18,567 nucleotides of DNA from Acanthamoeba sp. SK_2022b. Taxonomy: Eukaryota; Discosea; Longamoebia; Acanthamoebidae. The position numbers and the translations under genes are program-made. Shown in pieces: positions 1-10,161 of this stretch. Position 1 is the first letter of the stretch. Every line of letters begins with the position of its first letter. The stretch spans positions 1 through 18,567 of the forward strand of contig JANDJZ010001006.1 of NCBI GenBank assembly GCA_027943245.1. Reading direction: 5' to 3'. A model generated the notes under the pieces. It saw only the letters and a program-made list of their open reading frames with translations, was not told the origin of the DNA and made no database searches.

Positions 1-417
1 TCCACGTGAGGCGCACATGACGGCCTCGTGCTGCGCGAACGGGCGAAAACGAGCAGAGAACCGCGCGTCCTTCCTCACCGCCCGGTGTGGGGGCGTCTTC
101 TTCAGCGTTATGTGCCCCGAAATTTCACGTAGCAGCACCAACCTCCGCCCGCATTACCAGAACACGCCCAGTGGGAGGAGCTCCACCATAAAGGGTACAA
201 CTCATCGCCCCTTGCGAGAGCCGCAGAACGCAACAAAGGGCGGTGGGGATCACGACAGTGGAGGATCCGTGGTAGTGGCAGGGAATTAACAACATACAAC
301 ATTTTTATATATATATTTATGCCGTGCAACAGGAAACGTAACAGCAAGCGCGTTCTGTAGTGGCCCCAGGCCTGCGCTGTAACGGTCGACACTGTGCCTC
401 TTTGTGTGTGTGTGTGT
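1..417. other. Left flank with no supported gene
   Basis: Short open frames exist on both strands here, but none resembles a known family and none joins convincingly to a splice site. A possible acceptor (TTCTTCAG, ending near 106) precedes an open plus-strand frame that stops at 289, so a terminal exon of a plus-strand gene entering from the left cannot be excluded. The AT-rich patch near 300-320 (TTTTTATATATATATTTA) lies just beyond the VPS26C stop and probably belongs to its 3' UTR or polyadenylation region. Confidence 0.4.
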
Positions 418-2149
418 TCAGGACTTTCGCACCAACATCAGGGGGAAATCCTTCTTCAGCACGTGGCCGCCTGCCCCCAATCGCCGTCAGCATCATCGGT
501 GTTGATATATATCCCATTGGGGGAGCGTGTGGTGGTGGTGGTGGTGGTGGTGGGGGGGGATGGCACACCTTTGAGGACGACATCCACGGTGACGCAAAAT
601 TCGATTTTGAAGTTGGGGGCGTGCAGGGATGGGCACGTAAAGAGTCGCGGAAAGACCAGGTAGATGGGCACCGCCAGCTTGTCCGGCACATGCCCGTCCA
701 CCAGTTGCGTCGTTTGAATCTCTGACACTGCGAGCGCAGCCGAAGAGGAGATGAAAAACGAACAAAGAACGATGAGCCTCAACGACCGCGAGGCTAGCCT
801 GCTTGCGCGGCGGGGTGAAGGGGGGGGGGGTTAGCTGCGGTAGGCGGAACGTGCCTTGTTTGCTGAAGCCGCCGCCATCTTTGGTCACGGTCTCGATTCG
901 CATGAGGTGGAGCGCCGCTTGTTCGATTATCCAGTTATCGGAGAGCTAGCACGCGCGCACCGGGGGGGGGTTAGAGCGTGCGCGCCTGCTTCAGCTGAGA
1001 GACGTGCGAGCACGGGGCCGGCGCACCTCAACCGTGAGCTCGCCCGTGAGGGGTTTGTTGACGTGGCACGTCGTGGTGAGAAACTTGCCCCGTATCAGGA
1101 ACTCCTCCTTACCCACTTGGCCCTTGCCCTGCACCGGGACGATGATGGCGCACGCAACATGAGGCGCCGCGTGTGAGGGAAGAGAGAGAGAGAGAGAGAG
1201 AGCCGGGCAGACAGAACAACACACCTGCTTGAATATGGTGGAGTCGATGGAGCTCAGCACGACCGGCACCTCGCGTGGCTGCGGCACCTCCTCCAATGTC
1301 TGCGCGGCCCAACGCACGCGCACAGAGAGGCCGGGCGAATGAGTTGCTCGCGTGGTTGTGCCGAACATGAAGTCAAAAGGGGCAGGCCGCACATCAACGT
1401 GGATCACGAACTCGGCCTCCTTCTGCAGCTTTCGTGCAAGGAAGCCCGTTGGTGTGAGCGACGCCCTGCACGCGCGAATCGTCAGTTTGTTGTTCGCTGC
1501 TTGCGACCGGTCCTCTCCTCCTTCTGTGCCTGAACAGGGGAGAGCGGGAGATGGTGAAACCTGACGTAGTACTTGATGCCGACGGCGAGCCCGTGAAAGG
1601 TCTCATAGAGCTCATGGCCCGTCAGCGCCTTCAGTTGGAACTCGAACGGGAACTCGTTCTTGCCCTTCACAGTGTCTGCCCACCACGCACCACGAGGTGG
1701 AGGAGGTAAGCTCGCCCAATCGGCGCGGTCATCATCGAGCCACAGCACCACTGCAACCACCACCACGACGCAGTGCACTCATGGCGGCGGCGGCGATGGT
1801 TGTGGCAGGAGTGGCGGGGAGGTCGTATAGTTTGCCGGCAGGTGCGAGCTGCTGCGTGTGAAGGAGGTTCTGAGTGGTGCGTGCAGCGCCACCAATGCGC
1901 AGGCCGCCCGGGTCGAGCGTGACCAAGCCCTCCACGCCCAGCGTAATGCCCGTGTGGTCCCCAGGCTTTTCGCACTCCACCTCCACCTTCCCCACCACCA
2001 GGTCCTGCCCCCCCCCCGCGCAACGGCGCGCAAGTGTCGTGAACCGTAAGACCCTGGTGGAGGACGAGGTGGGCGGGGAGTGATGTGACACGTACCCCTG
2101 GCCGGTATTTGCGGTCGAAGCGATCGAGGGTGATCTCCAGCGTCGTCAT
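418..2149 (-). CDS. VPS26C: VPS26C (DSCR3), retriever/Commander arrestin-like subunit
   Basis: Arrestin-fold subunit of retriever (VPS26C-VPS35L-VPS29), which recycles endosomal cargo. My exons, reading on the minus strand, are 2149-2096, 2004-1779, 1675-1561, 1465-1225, 1128-1027, 945-855, 721-569 and 470-418. Phases agree throughout and give 344 aa; human VPS26C has about 297. Family signatures seen are EFPFEFQLKALTGHELYETF, KEAEFVIHV, KEEFLIRGKF, NKPLTGELTVE, QAALHLMRIETV, then VPIYLVFPRLFTCPSL with NFKIEFCVTVDVVL, and the terminal KKDFPLMLVRKS. The start MTTLEITLDRFDRKY aligns with the family N-terminus. The second half of exon 2, with its weak donor at 1778, matches the family poorly and is the least certain part. 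Intron 6 needs a GC donor. Its start faces NAF1 198 bp away. Confidence 0.9.
531..559. repeat. (GGT)7 plus G-run microsatellite in VPS26C intron 7
   Basis: Seven GGT units are followed by a run of G. On the transcribed minus strand this reads as a C-run then ACC repeats, just after the donor GTGTGC. It is read as intronic because exon 7 (ending at 569) joins exon 8 (from 470) in phase with the expected C-terminus. Confidence 0.85.
722..854 (-). other. Probable GC-AG intron 6 of VPS26C
   Basis: Exon 6 ends ..AGC AAA CAA G at 855 and is followed on the minus strand by GCACGT. Using this GC donor leaves one base, which joins the acceptor TGTCAG at 722 in phase and gives ..SKQ-EIQTTQL. The only nearby GT (GTTCCG, 850) leaves two bases and breaks the frame into exon 7. 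A second acceptor six bases upstream (CTCGCAG, exon from 727) would add two residues in the same phase. Confidence 0.6.
1181..1202. repeat. (AG)11 microsatellite in VPS26C intron 4
   Basis: Eleven AG units. On the minus strand this is a CT tract inside intron 4 (1224-1129), so it lengthens the intron's pyrimidine-rich stretch. Confidence 0.9.
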
Positions 2150-2346
2150 CTGCCTCAGCTCCTCCCCCCCTCTATCGCGGTGCGTTTTCTCGTCCTACGT
2201 TTCTCGTTTCTGTCGACCAACATGGCCTGTCGACTGCAGACCGGGGACGGCTGGGCGACATGCGCGCAGACCGGAGTCGAGCAGCCCTGAGCTTCGCGTT
2301 CCGGGCCGCTTCTCACTCTGTCTCCTCCGCGCCGGTCACGAAGAAG
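2150..2346. promoter_or_regulatory. Shared bidirectional promoter of VPS26C and NAF1
   Basis: These 197 bp separate the divergent ATGs of VPS26C (2149, minus) and NAF1 (2347, plus), so both 5' UTRs and core promoters must lie here or overlap the coding ends. I see no TATA box or other clear element. The only in-frame upstream extension for NAF1 starts at the ATG at 2260 and would add 29 Arg/Ser/Ala-rich residues; the start at 2347 is preferred. Confidence 0.6.
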
Positions 2347-4756
2347 ATGGAGGGTGATTCCCAACAGCAACACAACGGCCACCTCCCTGCTCCCATTGTC
2401 GCAACGGCAGCTCAGAGTGAAGGAGGCGACATGGACCTCGAGGACTCCCACGCCCCCCTGGCCGTTCCGGAGTCCGTCCTCTCGCCCGCGAGCGGCACGC
2501 TGGGCGCCGCGCCCATCGCCCCGCCCGCCACGGCTTCTACCACGGGCGCGTCCTCCCCTCCGCTTCCCCACTTTGGCGAGATGAGCACGGCCCCTACTCC
2601 TACGCCCGCCGCGGTGGCCATGGACGAGGAAGCCCACGTTTCCACCACCACCACCACCTCCTCCTCCTCGCACGCTACGGAGCTCTTCCTGGGCGCCGCC
2701 CACCCACAGCCGCAGACCACGACGGTCGCAGCGGCAGCGGCACCGGCACCGCTACACGCCGCAGTCCCACCGACACACCCGACGGCCGCGGCGCCGCCAC
2801 CACACGCGCACGAGCAGCAGAACAGAGGAGGAGGAGGAGGAGGAGGAGAGGTGATGGAGGAGGAAGATGACGAGTACGACTACGAAGATGAGGAGGTGAA
2901 GGATGACCTGCAGGCAGCGGCCATGGCGGCCGAGGTGCCGGCGTGGGTCCTCCCCGCGGCAGCTCGCCCCGTGCACCAGCACCCCGACGCGCTCCTGCCC
3001 CACGTGGAGGAAGACGACGACGATGACGACGACTCGGACGAAGACGACGAGGAGGAAGCGGCCATCGTGGGCGCTGCGGCGTACGGCGACGATGACGAGG
3101 AGGAAGGCGGCGCGGGCAAGGCCGGCAAGGGCGGCGCACGGCTGCCCTTCGAGGCCGGCGACATTCCCCGCACCAAGCACGAACTCGTACGCCCACGCCC
3201 CCCCCCCACCCACCAATCGGCGAGGCTTCGGATTGACTTCTCTCTCTCTCTCTCTCTTCTCGCTCTCTCTCTCTCTCTATTGCTCTGCGCCACCGCCACC
3301 ACCACCACCACCACTACACAGACGCCGCAGGCGGCGGCAGCGGAGCTGGAGGAGGTGGAGGTGCCGGCCGGGGGCACGCTGGAGCTGGCAGGCGCGGTGG
3401 AGGGCATGGTGGAGGGCTTCCTCGTGGTGGCCGCCGACCCCCACAGGCAGACCCTCGACATCGACAACGTGCTGTGCTTCCAAGACCGCACGCCGCTGGG
3501 CAAGGTGTTCGAGGTCTTTGGCCCGGTGAAGAAGCCCTACTACTCGGTGGCGAACGCCTACGTGGAGCGCCTGAAGGGGCAGGGCAGGGAGGCCCTCCTG
3601 GCCCCCGGCACCCCGGTCTACTTCGTGCCGCAGGCCTCCCGCTACGTGCAGCCCGCCGTCATCTACACCAAGGGCTCCGACGCCTCTGGCGAACACGACG
3701 AGGAGCCGCCCGAGGATGTGCGTCTCGCAAGCCCCCCCCCCGTCGACCAGAGCAGTGCGTCATGGCCATCACCTCACCAACCGACTACCCCTCCTCCCCC
3801 CCCTCTTTTTCCCCCTCTTGCGCATCTCTCCAAAAAGGAGCTGGAGTTCTCAGACGACGAGCAGGAGGCCCTCCACCGCCGGCAACGGAAGAAGTGCGTT
3901 TGCTCGCCTTTTTCCTCCCATGACGCGCCATCCCTTCCGCTCTTTCGTCTGCGCTGGTCTCGCGCCTGATAGTAACGACGACGACGTCTTTACTCCGTTG
4001 CGGTGTCCTTGGCGGGGTGTAGGAAGCTGCAGGAGAAGAGACGGCAGGCGCAAGCCCAGGCCCAGGCCCAGGAGTGGGAGGGCAACGCCGAGATGGCGCT
4101 TCGCACGGGCGCTGCTCCTGCAACCCACGCGCCGCCCTCCGCGATGGGCTCCCACCACCCGCCCCACGGTACGCACCTTCTGGAATGCATTCCAGGCAGA
4201 TGATCGGCCCTCCTCCTCCTCCTCCGCTGCTGCTCACTGGGACATGTCAACTCGTTGGGGGGGACGGGGCACGAATCCAGGACGAGGAAGGGGCGAGCGG
4301 GGACGAAGGAGGGCCTCCAACAGGGGTGGCTACGCGGGCGGCGGCTGGTCCCGTGGGCCTGCGCCTCCCGCCCACATGCCCTACCCGGGCGCCCCGCACG
4401 CGGGGGGCACGGGGGGAGAGTACACGCCGCTGCAGCGGCCGTCGCACTTGGTGGACCACGTGATGAGCAACCCCGCCTACGGCGGGACGGGCCACTGCCC
4501 GGCCTATCCGCAGGCCCCGCTCGTGCCGTACGGGACGACTCCTTACGGCATGCCCTACGTGCAGGGCCAGCCCATGCCCTCCTCCGCGCAGGGCCAGCCC
4601 ATGCCGCTGCCCATGCCCATGCCCATGCCCATGCCACTCCCGATGCCGCAGCCCTACGCTGGCGGCCCACCGATCTACCCGCCAGGCGCCCAGGCGCAGG
4701 GCTCGTGGCAGAACCAGTTCTACGCCTCGCCGCACCACCACAATTCCTCCTCGTGA
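2347..4756 (+). CDS. NAF1: NAF1, H/ACA ribonucleoprotein assembly factor
   Basis: NAF1 binds dyskerin/Cbf5 during nuclear assembly of H/ACA snoRNPs and telomerase RNP and is later replaced by GAR1. Exons: 2347-3186, 3322-3717, 3838-3893, 4023-4168, 4281-4756, giving about 637 aa. Residues 1-280 are low complexity with Asp/Glu runs. The GAR1-like core (about residues 290-400) carries LGKVFEVFGPVKKPYYSVAN, YFVPQASRY and KGSDASGEHDEEPPED. It is followed by the hallmark ELEFSDDEQEALHRRQRKK, assembled precisely by splicing exons 2 to 4. The C-terminus is Arg/Gly-rich, then Pro/Tyr-rich with an MP repeat. The last acceptor is ambiguous: 4200 would also be in phase but implies a 31-nt intron, whereas 4281 gives 112 nt, in line with this gene's others (120-135). 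The true start could be 2260. Confidence 0.93.
3239..3313. repeat. CT tracts and (ACC)n in NAF1 intron 1
   Basis: Two CT-dinucleotide tracts (about 3239-3256 and 3264-3278) are followed by ACC repeats (about 3292-3313), directly upstream of the acceptor TACACAG ending at 3321. They stay open in the coding frame, so an ORF-only reading would wrongly translate them into Ser-Leu and Thr runs. Confidence 0.85.
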
Positions 4757-4875
4757 TGTGCGTACAAAAAGGAGAAGGGAATGTTTCTTGGCACTATTGG
4801 AGTGGACAGGTTTGATTGATCCTCCTACTTGCTTTCCACAAAGAATATTTAATTTTTATTTAATTCTTCTGCGCG
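4757..4875. other. Short NAF1-NAT intergenic region
   Basis: These 119 bp hold both the NAF1 3' end and the promoter of the acetyltransferase. The right part (about 4842-4870) is strongly AT-rich (AATATTTAATTTTTATTTAA). It may serve for NAF1 transcript termination, as a TATA-like element, or both. No canonical AATAAA is seen. Confidence 0.5.
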
Positions 4876-5780
4876 ATGCACGCCAACAGCAAGGAGGTTG
4901 AGTTGGTGGCTTACCTGCAGCGGGTGGGCTACCCCTGGCAGTCGCCTGCGCACCTCACCCCAACAGTAGAGACTCTGCTGAAGCTGCACCAGTGCCAGGT
5001 GCGCAGCGTGCCGTTCGAGAACCTCGACCAGCACTGTGGCCCACGCCACATCGTACTCGACATTGACGTCATCTATCACAAGGTGGTGCAGCGGAAGAGG
5101 GGTGGGTTTTGCTTCGAAGTAGGTACCCCCTTGTCCGATTTTTTCAATCTTTGGCGGACAAGATTGAAGAGTCCTGCTACTGTTGCATTCAGCTCAATGG
5201 GCTCTACGCCGACATGCTGCAACGGATAGGCTTCGAGGTGGTGCTCTACTCTGCGCGGGTACCCTCACACTCGAAGGGCGCACCTCTTTTGCAAGAGACA
5301 GAGAGGCCTGACGTGTATACCACAGGTGCAGTCAGAGGGCAGCTGGACCGACATCAAGTCGCACGTGGTCACCGTGGTCAAGGTCAAGGTCCCGAAAGAT
5401 GGAGAGGTCGAGGAGCAGACGTGGATCAGCGATGCCGGCTATGCGTCGTGTCCACACCTGCCCCTGCGGTATGACTGGATCGGGGCGGAGCAGTCCGGCG
5501 ACGGCGAATGGACGGGCTTCCGGCTGACGCGAGTCAAGGCCCAAGTGGCGGACGACGATCCCGAGGAGGAGTGCGTGATGATGGAGCGGAGGAGCAAGGC
5601 CGATGGACAGTGGCACAAGGCCATCCTCATTTACGAACAGCCACGCACGCTCTCTGAGCTCACGCCCTTCTGCGACGTGCGACTCTCCTCCCCTTACGCG
5701 TCCCGCACTTTGCGGGCGGATGCCGTGCGCGTTCGCAATGGCACCGCCTTGTGCTGGTGGCACTCGCTGATTAGGAGGCG

Positions 5781-5852
<72 letters not shown>

Positions 5853-6273
5853 GCGAAAGACAGGCGCTGCAGGCGGACCAGGAGACGCATCTGTCCAAGC
5901 GGATCTTGATATCGGCCATTTCGGAGAGCGGGCGGAAGACCATGAGCGGAGCGTACCGCTTCATCACGACCACCTTCGCCGATGGCAAGCGCGTGGAACG
6001 CAACATCATGCTAGGTATTCTGACAACCACCGCGCGCGCTCGGCAGCGGGCGTGTCACTGACGGCGCCCACATGAACTGTCCGTTTCCACAATAACAACG
6101 CAGGCGAGGAAGGGCAACGGGTGGCCCGAGAGTCGGCCGCAGAGACGCACTTGCCCACGGAGAAGGAGGTCTACGTCGGTGTGCTAGCACGCGAGTTCGG
6201 CCTCCACCTGACGGAAGCCGAGCAGGAGGAGCTGGACCTCGAAAAGTCGAAACGCAACGCCTCCGTGTGGTGA
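4876..6273 (+). CDS. Arylamine N-acetyltransferase (NAT family)
   Basis: Cytosolic enzyme family transferring acetyl from acetyl-CoA to arylamines and hydrazines through a Cys-His-Asp triad. Exons: 4876-5118, 5193-5258, 5326-5676, 5864-6014 and 6104-6273, giving 326 aa against about 280 for typical NATs. Seen in sequence: VRSVPFENLD (residues about 40-50), the active-site RGGFCFE with Cys79 ending exon 1, LNGLYADMLQRIGFEVVLYSAR spanning exon 2, the expected His at 116 (KSHVVTVV), and Asp139 in ISDAGYA. That last motif replaces the usual VDVGFG. Compared with human NATs (C68-H107-D122), the His-Asp spacing is about eight residues longer, filled by PKDGEVEEQ. The C-terminal exon is acidic and family-atypical. 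Five exons with ordinary splice sites show a resident eukaryotic gene. Native substrate is unknown. Confidence 0.9.
5784..5847. repeat. (TG)32 microsatellite in NAT intron 3
   Basis: A perfect 64-nt TG dinucleotide tract lies in the 187-nt intron between exon 3 (ends 5676) and exon 4 (starts 5864), close to the acceptor GACAG. It translates as Cys-Val or Thr-His runs in artefactual frames. Such a long perfect tract should be length-polymorphic, and UG repeats near acceptors can bind splicing factors in other eukaryotes; whether this happens here is not known. Confidence 0.95.
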
Positions 6274-6471
6274 TTCGTTCTCTGTGTGTGCAACATTGCA
6301 ATGTTTTATTTGTATTTCCCCCATTGGGCGGCAGCCCCGCTTTTCCATGGATTTCTTTGGAAAGTTCGTGGCCGGTGGTGGTTTTCTCGTTCCCTCCACC
6401 TCAAGCCCACGCGAGGTTTGCGGTCGTTGTTGAAGTGCTTGAACTCGAGAAGAGAGAGAGAGGAGCGAAAC
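6274..6471 (+). promoter_or_regulatory. Promoter and 5' UTR region of the acyl-CoA oxidase gene
   Basis: This 198-bp region follows the NAT stop. It contains an inverted CCAAT box (ATTGG, 6323-6327) about 145 bp before the acyl-CoA oxidase ATG, and a short AG-rich tract (about 6449-6463) just before the start codon. The NAT 3' UTR must share this space. Confidence 0.45.
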
Positions 6472-7506
6472 ATGAGCGCCACCGAGAGCTTCAACACTGC
6501 CGCCCGCGCCGCTGCTCGTCGAGTGCACTGCGTCGCTGGGCACGTGCGCGCCGATGCGGAGAACCAGTCGCTGGAGGCGCGGGGAGCGTCGGCTACCGAA
6601 ATGGTGGATGGCGTGACTACATTGCGGGCCGAACGGGCCGGAGGATCGTTTAATGTGCGAGCCATGACCCACTTGCTCGACGGCGGGGAGGAAATCACAC
6701 GCATTAAGGAAGAGTACATCGCGCTGCTCGAACGCGAGCCCCTGATGCTCGATGCCGGCTTTTACGATCGCACAAGGGAGCAAGCGCGCTACCGCGTGAT
6801 GCAGAAGATGAAGCGTTTTTACGAGCTCAAGCCCGAAGACCCGCTCCGTTCCAAGATTTTCAACGACCTTGTCTCCCTCCACGACGCCTCCTTCAGCACC
6901 CGCATGGGCGTGCACCACACCCTCTTCATCGGCGCCCTCACCGGCCAGGCCACCAAGGGTACCCGTGCAGCACGCGTTTATTTAAAAAGATTCATTTACT
7001 TGTTTATTTATCTTATCCGTTACATATCCTCGTTTATCTCCGGAAATTAATTTTCGTCAATTATTATTATTATTAACATTAATAATAAAGTGAGTGTAGT
7101 GGTAACAATCGTTCTTGCCTCTCTACCCAGAGCTGCAGGAGAAGTACGTGGCCGACGCCCGTAAGCTGCGCGTCATCGGGTCCTTCGCCATGACCGAGAG
7201 TACGACAGCCCTCTCTCCCGCTCTTTGAAACACAGGCTGCCTCCCTCCGGAGCCACCGGTGCACTTACCGAACCTGCTTGCCCGTTGGCACCGACAGTGG
7301 GTCACGGATCCGCCATTCGCCACTTTGAGACCACTGCCCACTTCAACAAGGAGACCGACACCTTCGTCATCAACACCCCGACCCTCACCGCCACCAAGTG
7401 GTGGATCGGTACGTCGCGCGAATGAAGCGCTTCCGTTTGGGGACGAGTGGCTCATCACATAACACACCACGCGATCTCTCTCTCTCTCTCTCTCCTTTCT
7501 CTATAT

Positions 7507-7538
<32 letters not shown>

Positions 7539-9705
7539 ATAACACAGGCGGCGTGGCGCACATCTCGACGCACACGATCTGCTTCGCTCGCCTCGTCATC
7601 GACGAGAAGGACTACGGCGTGCACTCCTTCCTGGTGCAGCTCAGGGACCGTGACGGCAACATCCTGCCCGGCATCACCATCGGCGACTGCGGCAAGAAGA
7701 TGGGCCGTGACGGCATCGACAACGGCTGGATCCAGTTCAAGAACGTGCACGTCCCGCGCAATCAGATGCTCCAGAAGTGGGCCAAGGTGTCGCGCGAGGT
7801 AAGCGTTGTTGACCGTCTCGCCTGCCATCCCCGCCTTGACTTGCCTTGACTTGCCTTGACTTGTCTGTCTTCGTCTCGGCCAGGGCGTGTACAGCCAGCC
7901 GCCCAAGGCCCAGCTGGCCTACGGCGCGCTGCTCGGAGGTCGCGTGTCGCTGATCCTCAACTGCAACGACCAGCTCAAGCGCGGCCTCACCATTGCCATC
8001 CGCTACTGCGCCGTGCGGAGGCAGTTCGCCAACAAGCAGGGCCCCGAGACGCAGATCCTCGACTACCAGACCCACCAGATCCGTCTCCTCGAACCCCTCT
8101 GGTACCTGCCCCTCCCCCCTCCCCCTCGTTCGGGCTTGGCTTGGCCTGGCCCTCGAACTGACCTCAAAACGCGCGCGTGGACGTGTGACGTGCAGCGGTG
8201 CTTTCGCGTGGACCTTTGCCGGACGCACCCTCGAGGCCCAGGCCACCAAGCTCCAGCAAGAGCTCGCCAACGGCGACCTCACCAACCTGCCCGATCTCCA
8301 CGCCACCTCGGCCGGTCTTAAGGCGATCTGCACGTGGTACATCAACTCCGCCCTCGAGCAGGCCCGCCAGTGCCTGGCCGGCCACGGCTACTCGGCCTAC
8401 TCGGCCCTGCCCACGCTGGTGTCTGACATGGTACACGCCCACGCCCACGCATCCCACCGAAAACTCCTGTGCTCACGACAAAGCTGCTTGCGTTCCGACG
8501 CGCGCAGGGAGTGAACTGCACCTGGGAGGGCGACAACACCGTCATGCTTCTGCAGACGGCTCAGGTGCGTTCCTGCTTCACCCGCTCAACCTGGCTGCTG
8601 CTGCTGCTGTAGCGAGGCATGCGGTTTGCCTCACACGAGGCACGGGCCGCGTGTGGTGGCTGTGGTGGTGACTATGCAGTACCTGGTCAAATCGATCTCG
8701 CGCGTCTTCGAGGGAAAGAAGCTCGTCGGTAGCGCGCGCTACCTGGAGCGCACTCAGGAGATCCTGACCCAGTCGCCCCTCGCCCTCTCCTCTGCCAAGG
8801 CCTTTGTATGAGCCCCCCCCCCCTCACCTTCTCCCTGTAGCTCTCTACGTAATTTTATTATATTATTATTATTATAATTATAATTATTACTGACGCGTGT
8901 GCGCGCGCAGGAGGACGAGGATCTGGTGGTGCAGCTGTACGAGCGCGCAGCGATCAAGAAGATCGTCCGTGCTGCCCGCGCGGTCCAGAGGGAGATCAAG
9001 GCAGGCAAGCCCAAGGACGCCGCCTTCAACGCGTGCCTGATCGACCTTGTGCGAGCCTCTGAGGTAACCTTCTCTCGCTCTATTTCTCTCTCTGCTCGTC
9101 GACCTGACCTGTCGCGGTCGTGTGCATCGGCAGGCCCATTGCTACTTGTACGCCGTCCACGCGTTCCTCCAGCAGGTGCGCGCCGTCGAAGCTGGCCCCC
9201 TGCAGTCGGTCCTCAAGAGGCTGTTCCTCCTCTTCTGCCTCAACCGCGTGGCCAACGACGCCTCGACCCACCTGGCGGACGGCTGGATGAACGAGAAGCA
9301 GCTCGAGCTGCTCCAGCAGAAGGCACCCAACACCGCTCCTCGCGCGCAGCAAGATCACCTGGTGAAGCCGACTGACGATCGTGGCACATGCCTGCCCAGG
9401 TGAGGGAGCTGCTGAGCGAGATCAGGAAGGACGCCGTGCCGCTGGTGGATTCCTTCAACCTCCCCGATTCCCTGGTCAACTCGCCGCTTGGCCGCTTCGA
9501 CGGCGACCTCTACAAGCACTACTTTGCCGTTGTGCGCGCCGCCCCCAACGCCGAGATCAAGGTAACCTTGCTTTCCCAGTGACTCTTGCTGTGCGACAGA
9601 CAACGCTTATATTTGTAGTAATTCACCAAAATTTGTATTTGGTGTGCCCCTAAGGCCCCCTACTGGGACGAGCTGGTCAAGCCCTGCCTGAGGAAGGACC
9701 TCTGA
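6472..9705 (+). CDS. ACOX: Peroxisomal acyl-CoA oxidase
   Basis: FAD enzyme that makes trans-2-enoyl-CoA and H2O2 in the first step of peroxisomal beta-oxidation. Exons: 6472-6958, 7131-7199, 7298-7408, 7548-7798, 7884-8101, 8196-8430, 8508-8564, 8680-8805, 8911-9063, 9134-9322, 9400-9561 and 9655-9705; 702 aa. Phases agree at every joint. Motifs: SFAMTEMGHGS (exons 2-3), the Trp pair in [13 protein letters not shown]-type [15 protein letters not shown], and [13 protein letters not shown]. Glu464 in the last is the expected catalytic base (Glu421 in rat ACOX1). The C-terminal helical domain includes [19 protein letters not shown] and [19 protein letters not shown]. The protein ends [10 protein letters not shown], so there is no SKL-type PTS1; residues 17-25 (RVHCVAGHV) resemble a PTS2, as in plant ACX2/ACX3 types. 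Intron 10 needs a GC donor. Confidence 0.95.
7473..7540. repeat. (TC)n and (TTTA)n tracts in acyl-CoA oxidase intron 3
   Basis: A TC tract (about 7474-7493) and a TTTA tetranucleotide tract (about 7505-7537) lie just before the acceptor AACACAG ending at 7547. They form an extended pyrimidine/AT region of the 139-nt intron. Confidence 0.85.
7833..7862 (+). repeat. Three perfect copies of GCCTTGACTT in intron 4
   Basis: A 10-bp unit, GCCTTGACTT, occurs three times in tandem without mismatch inside the 85-nt intron 7799-7883. It takes up over a third of the intron and probably arose by recent slippage. Confidence 0.9.
9323..9399 (+). other. Probable GC-AG intron 10 of acyl-CoA oxidase
   Basis: Exon 10 ends CAG CAG AAG at 9322, followed by GCACCC; the acceptor is TGCCCAG at 9399. 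Splicing gives [20 protein letters not shown], which aligns without a gap to the conserved ACOX helix. The only in-phase GT alternative (GTGAAG, 9362) would leave a 38-nt intron and insert 13 Ala/Pro/Gln-rich residues into that helix. Confidence 0.6.
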
Positions 9706-9879
9706 GCCCAGCCGACCCACCCCCACCCGACAGTGTGCACGTGTGTTGTGGGCGTGTCTTGTGACGGTTAACGCGAGAGACACAGACAGCAAACACGACA
9801 CGACACCTGTCCTCCTTTGCTTTCCGCGAGGCTCCCATTTTCTCCCGAGAGGCGAAAACTCCCGGGTTGACGGGACGCC

Positions 9880-9884
9880 ATTGG
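9880..9884 (-). promoter_or_regulatory. CCAAT box, reverse orientation
   Basis: ATTGG in GCCATTGGTCC. NF-Y (HAP2/3/5) binds CCAAT in either orientation. It lies about 280 bp before the ATG at 10162. Confidence 0.4.
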
Positions 9885-9924
9885 TCCAGCCGTAGGCCCT
9901 GGGAAAAGGGGCGCCTGACCGCGG

Positions 9925-9929
9925 CCAAT
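9925..9929 (+). promoter_or_regulatory. CCAAT box, forward orientation
   Basis: CCAAT in GCGGCCAATGACGCG, 45 bp after the reverse copy at 9880. Paired CCAAT boxes at such spacing are typical of NF-Y promoters in other eukaryotes; use here is inferred. Confidence 0.4.
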
Positions 9930-10161
9930 GACGCGGGTGGTGCGAAAATTCGTGTTGGTGTCCCCACCTTCGCGCTCGTGCTCCCGCCCCACTTCGTCTG
10001 CTCGTCTGCGCCCGCTCTGCTGCCTCTCTCCTCCTCCCCCCCCTCCAATAATCGAGCCGCAGATCGCGAGGCGCGCCCTCATCTCATTCTTCTCAAAGGC
10101 CCTTTCGTCGTCCGTAACCACCCACATCGACCTCTCCTTGCGTCCCATCTGCTGTCGAGAG

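Larger units (their letters stand above)
9706..10161 (+). promoter_or_regulatory. Promoter region of the unrecognised nuclear protein gene
   Basis: This 456-bp non-coding stretch holds the acyl-CoA oxidase 3' UTR on the left. From about 9840 onward it looks like a promoter and 5' UTR: two CCAAT boxes in opposite orientation (9880-9884 and 9925-9929), then CT/C-rich sequence (9955-10040). I see no TATA box and no further gene on either strand. Confidence 0.55.
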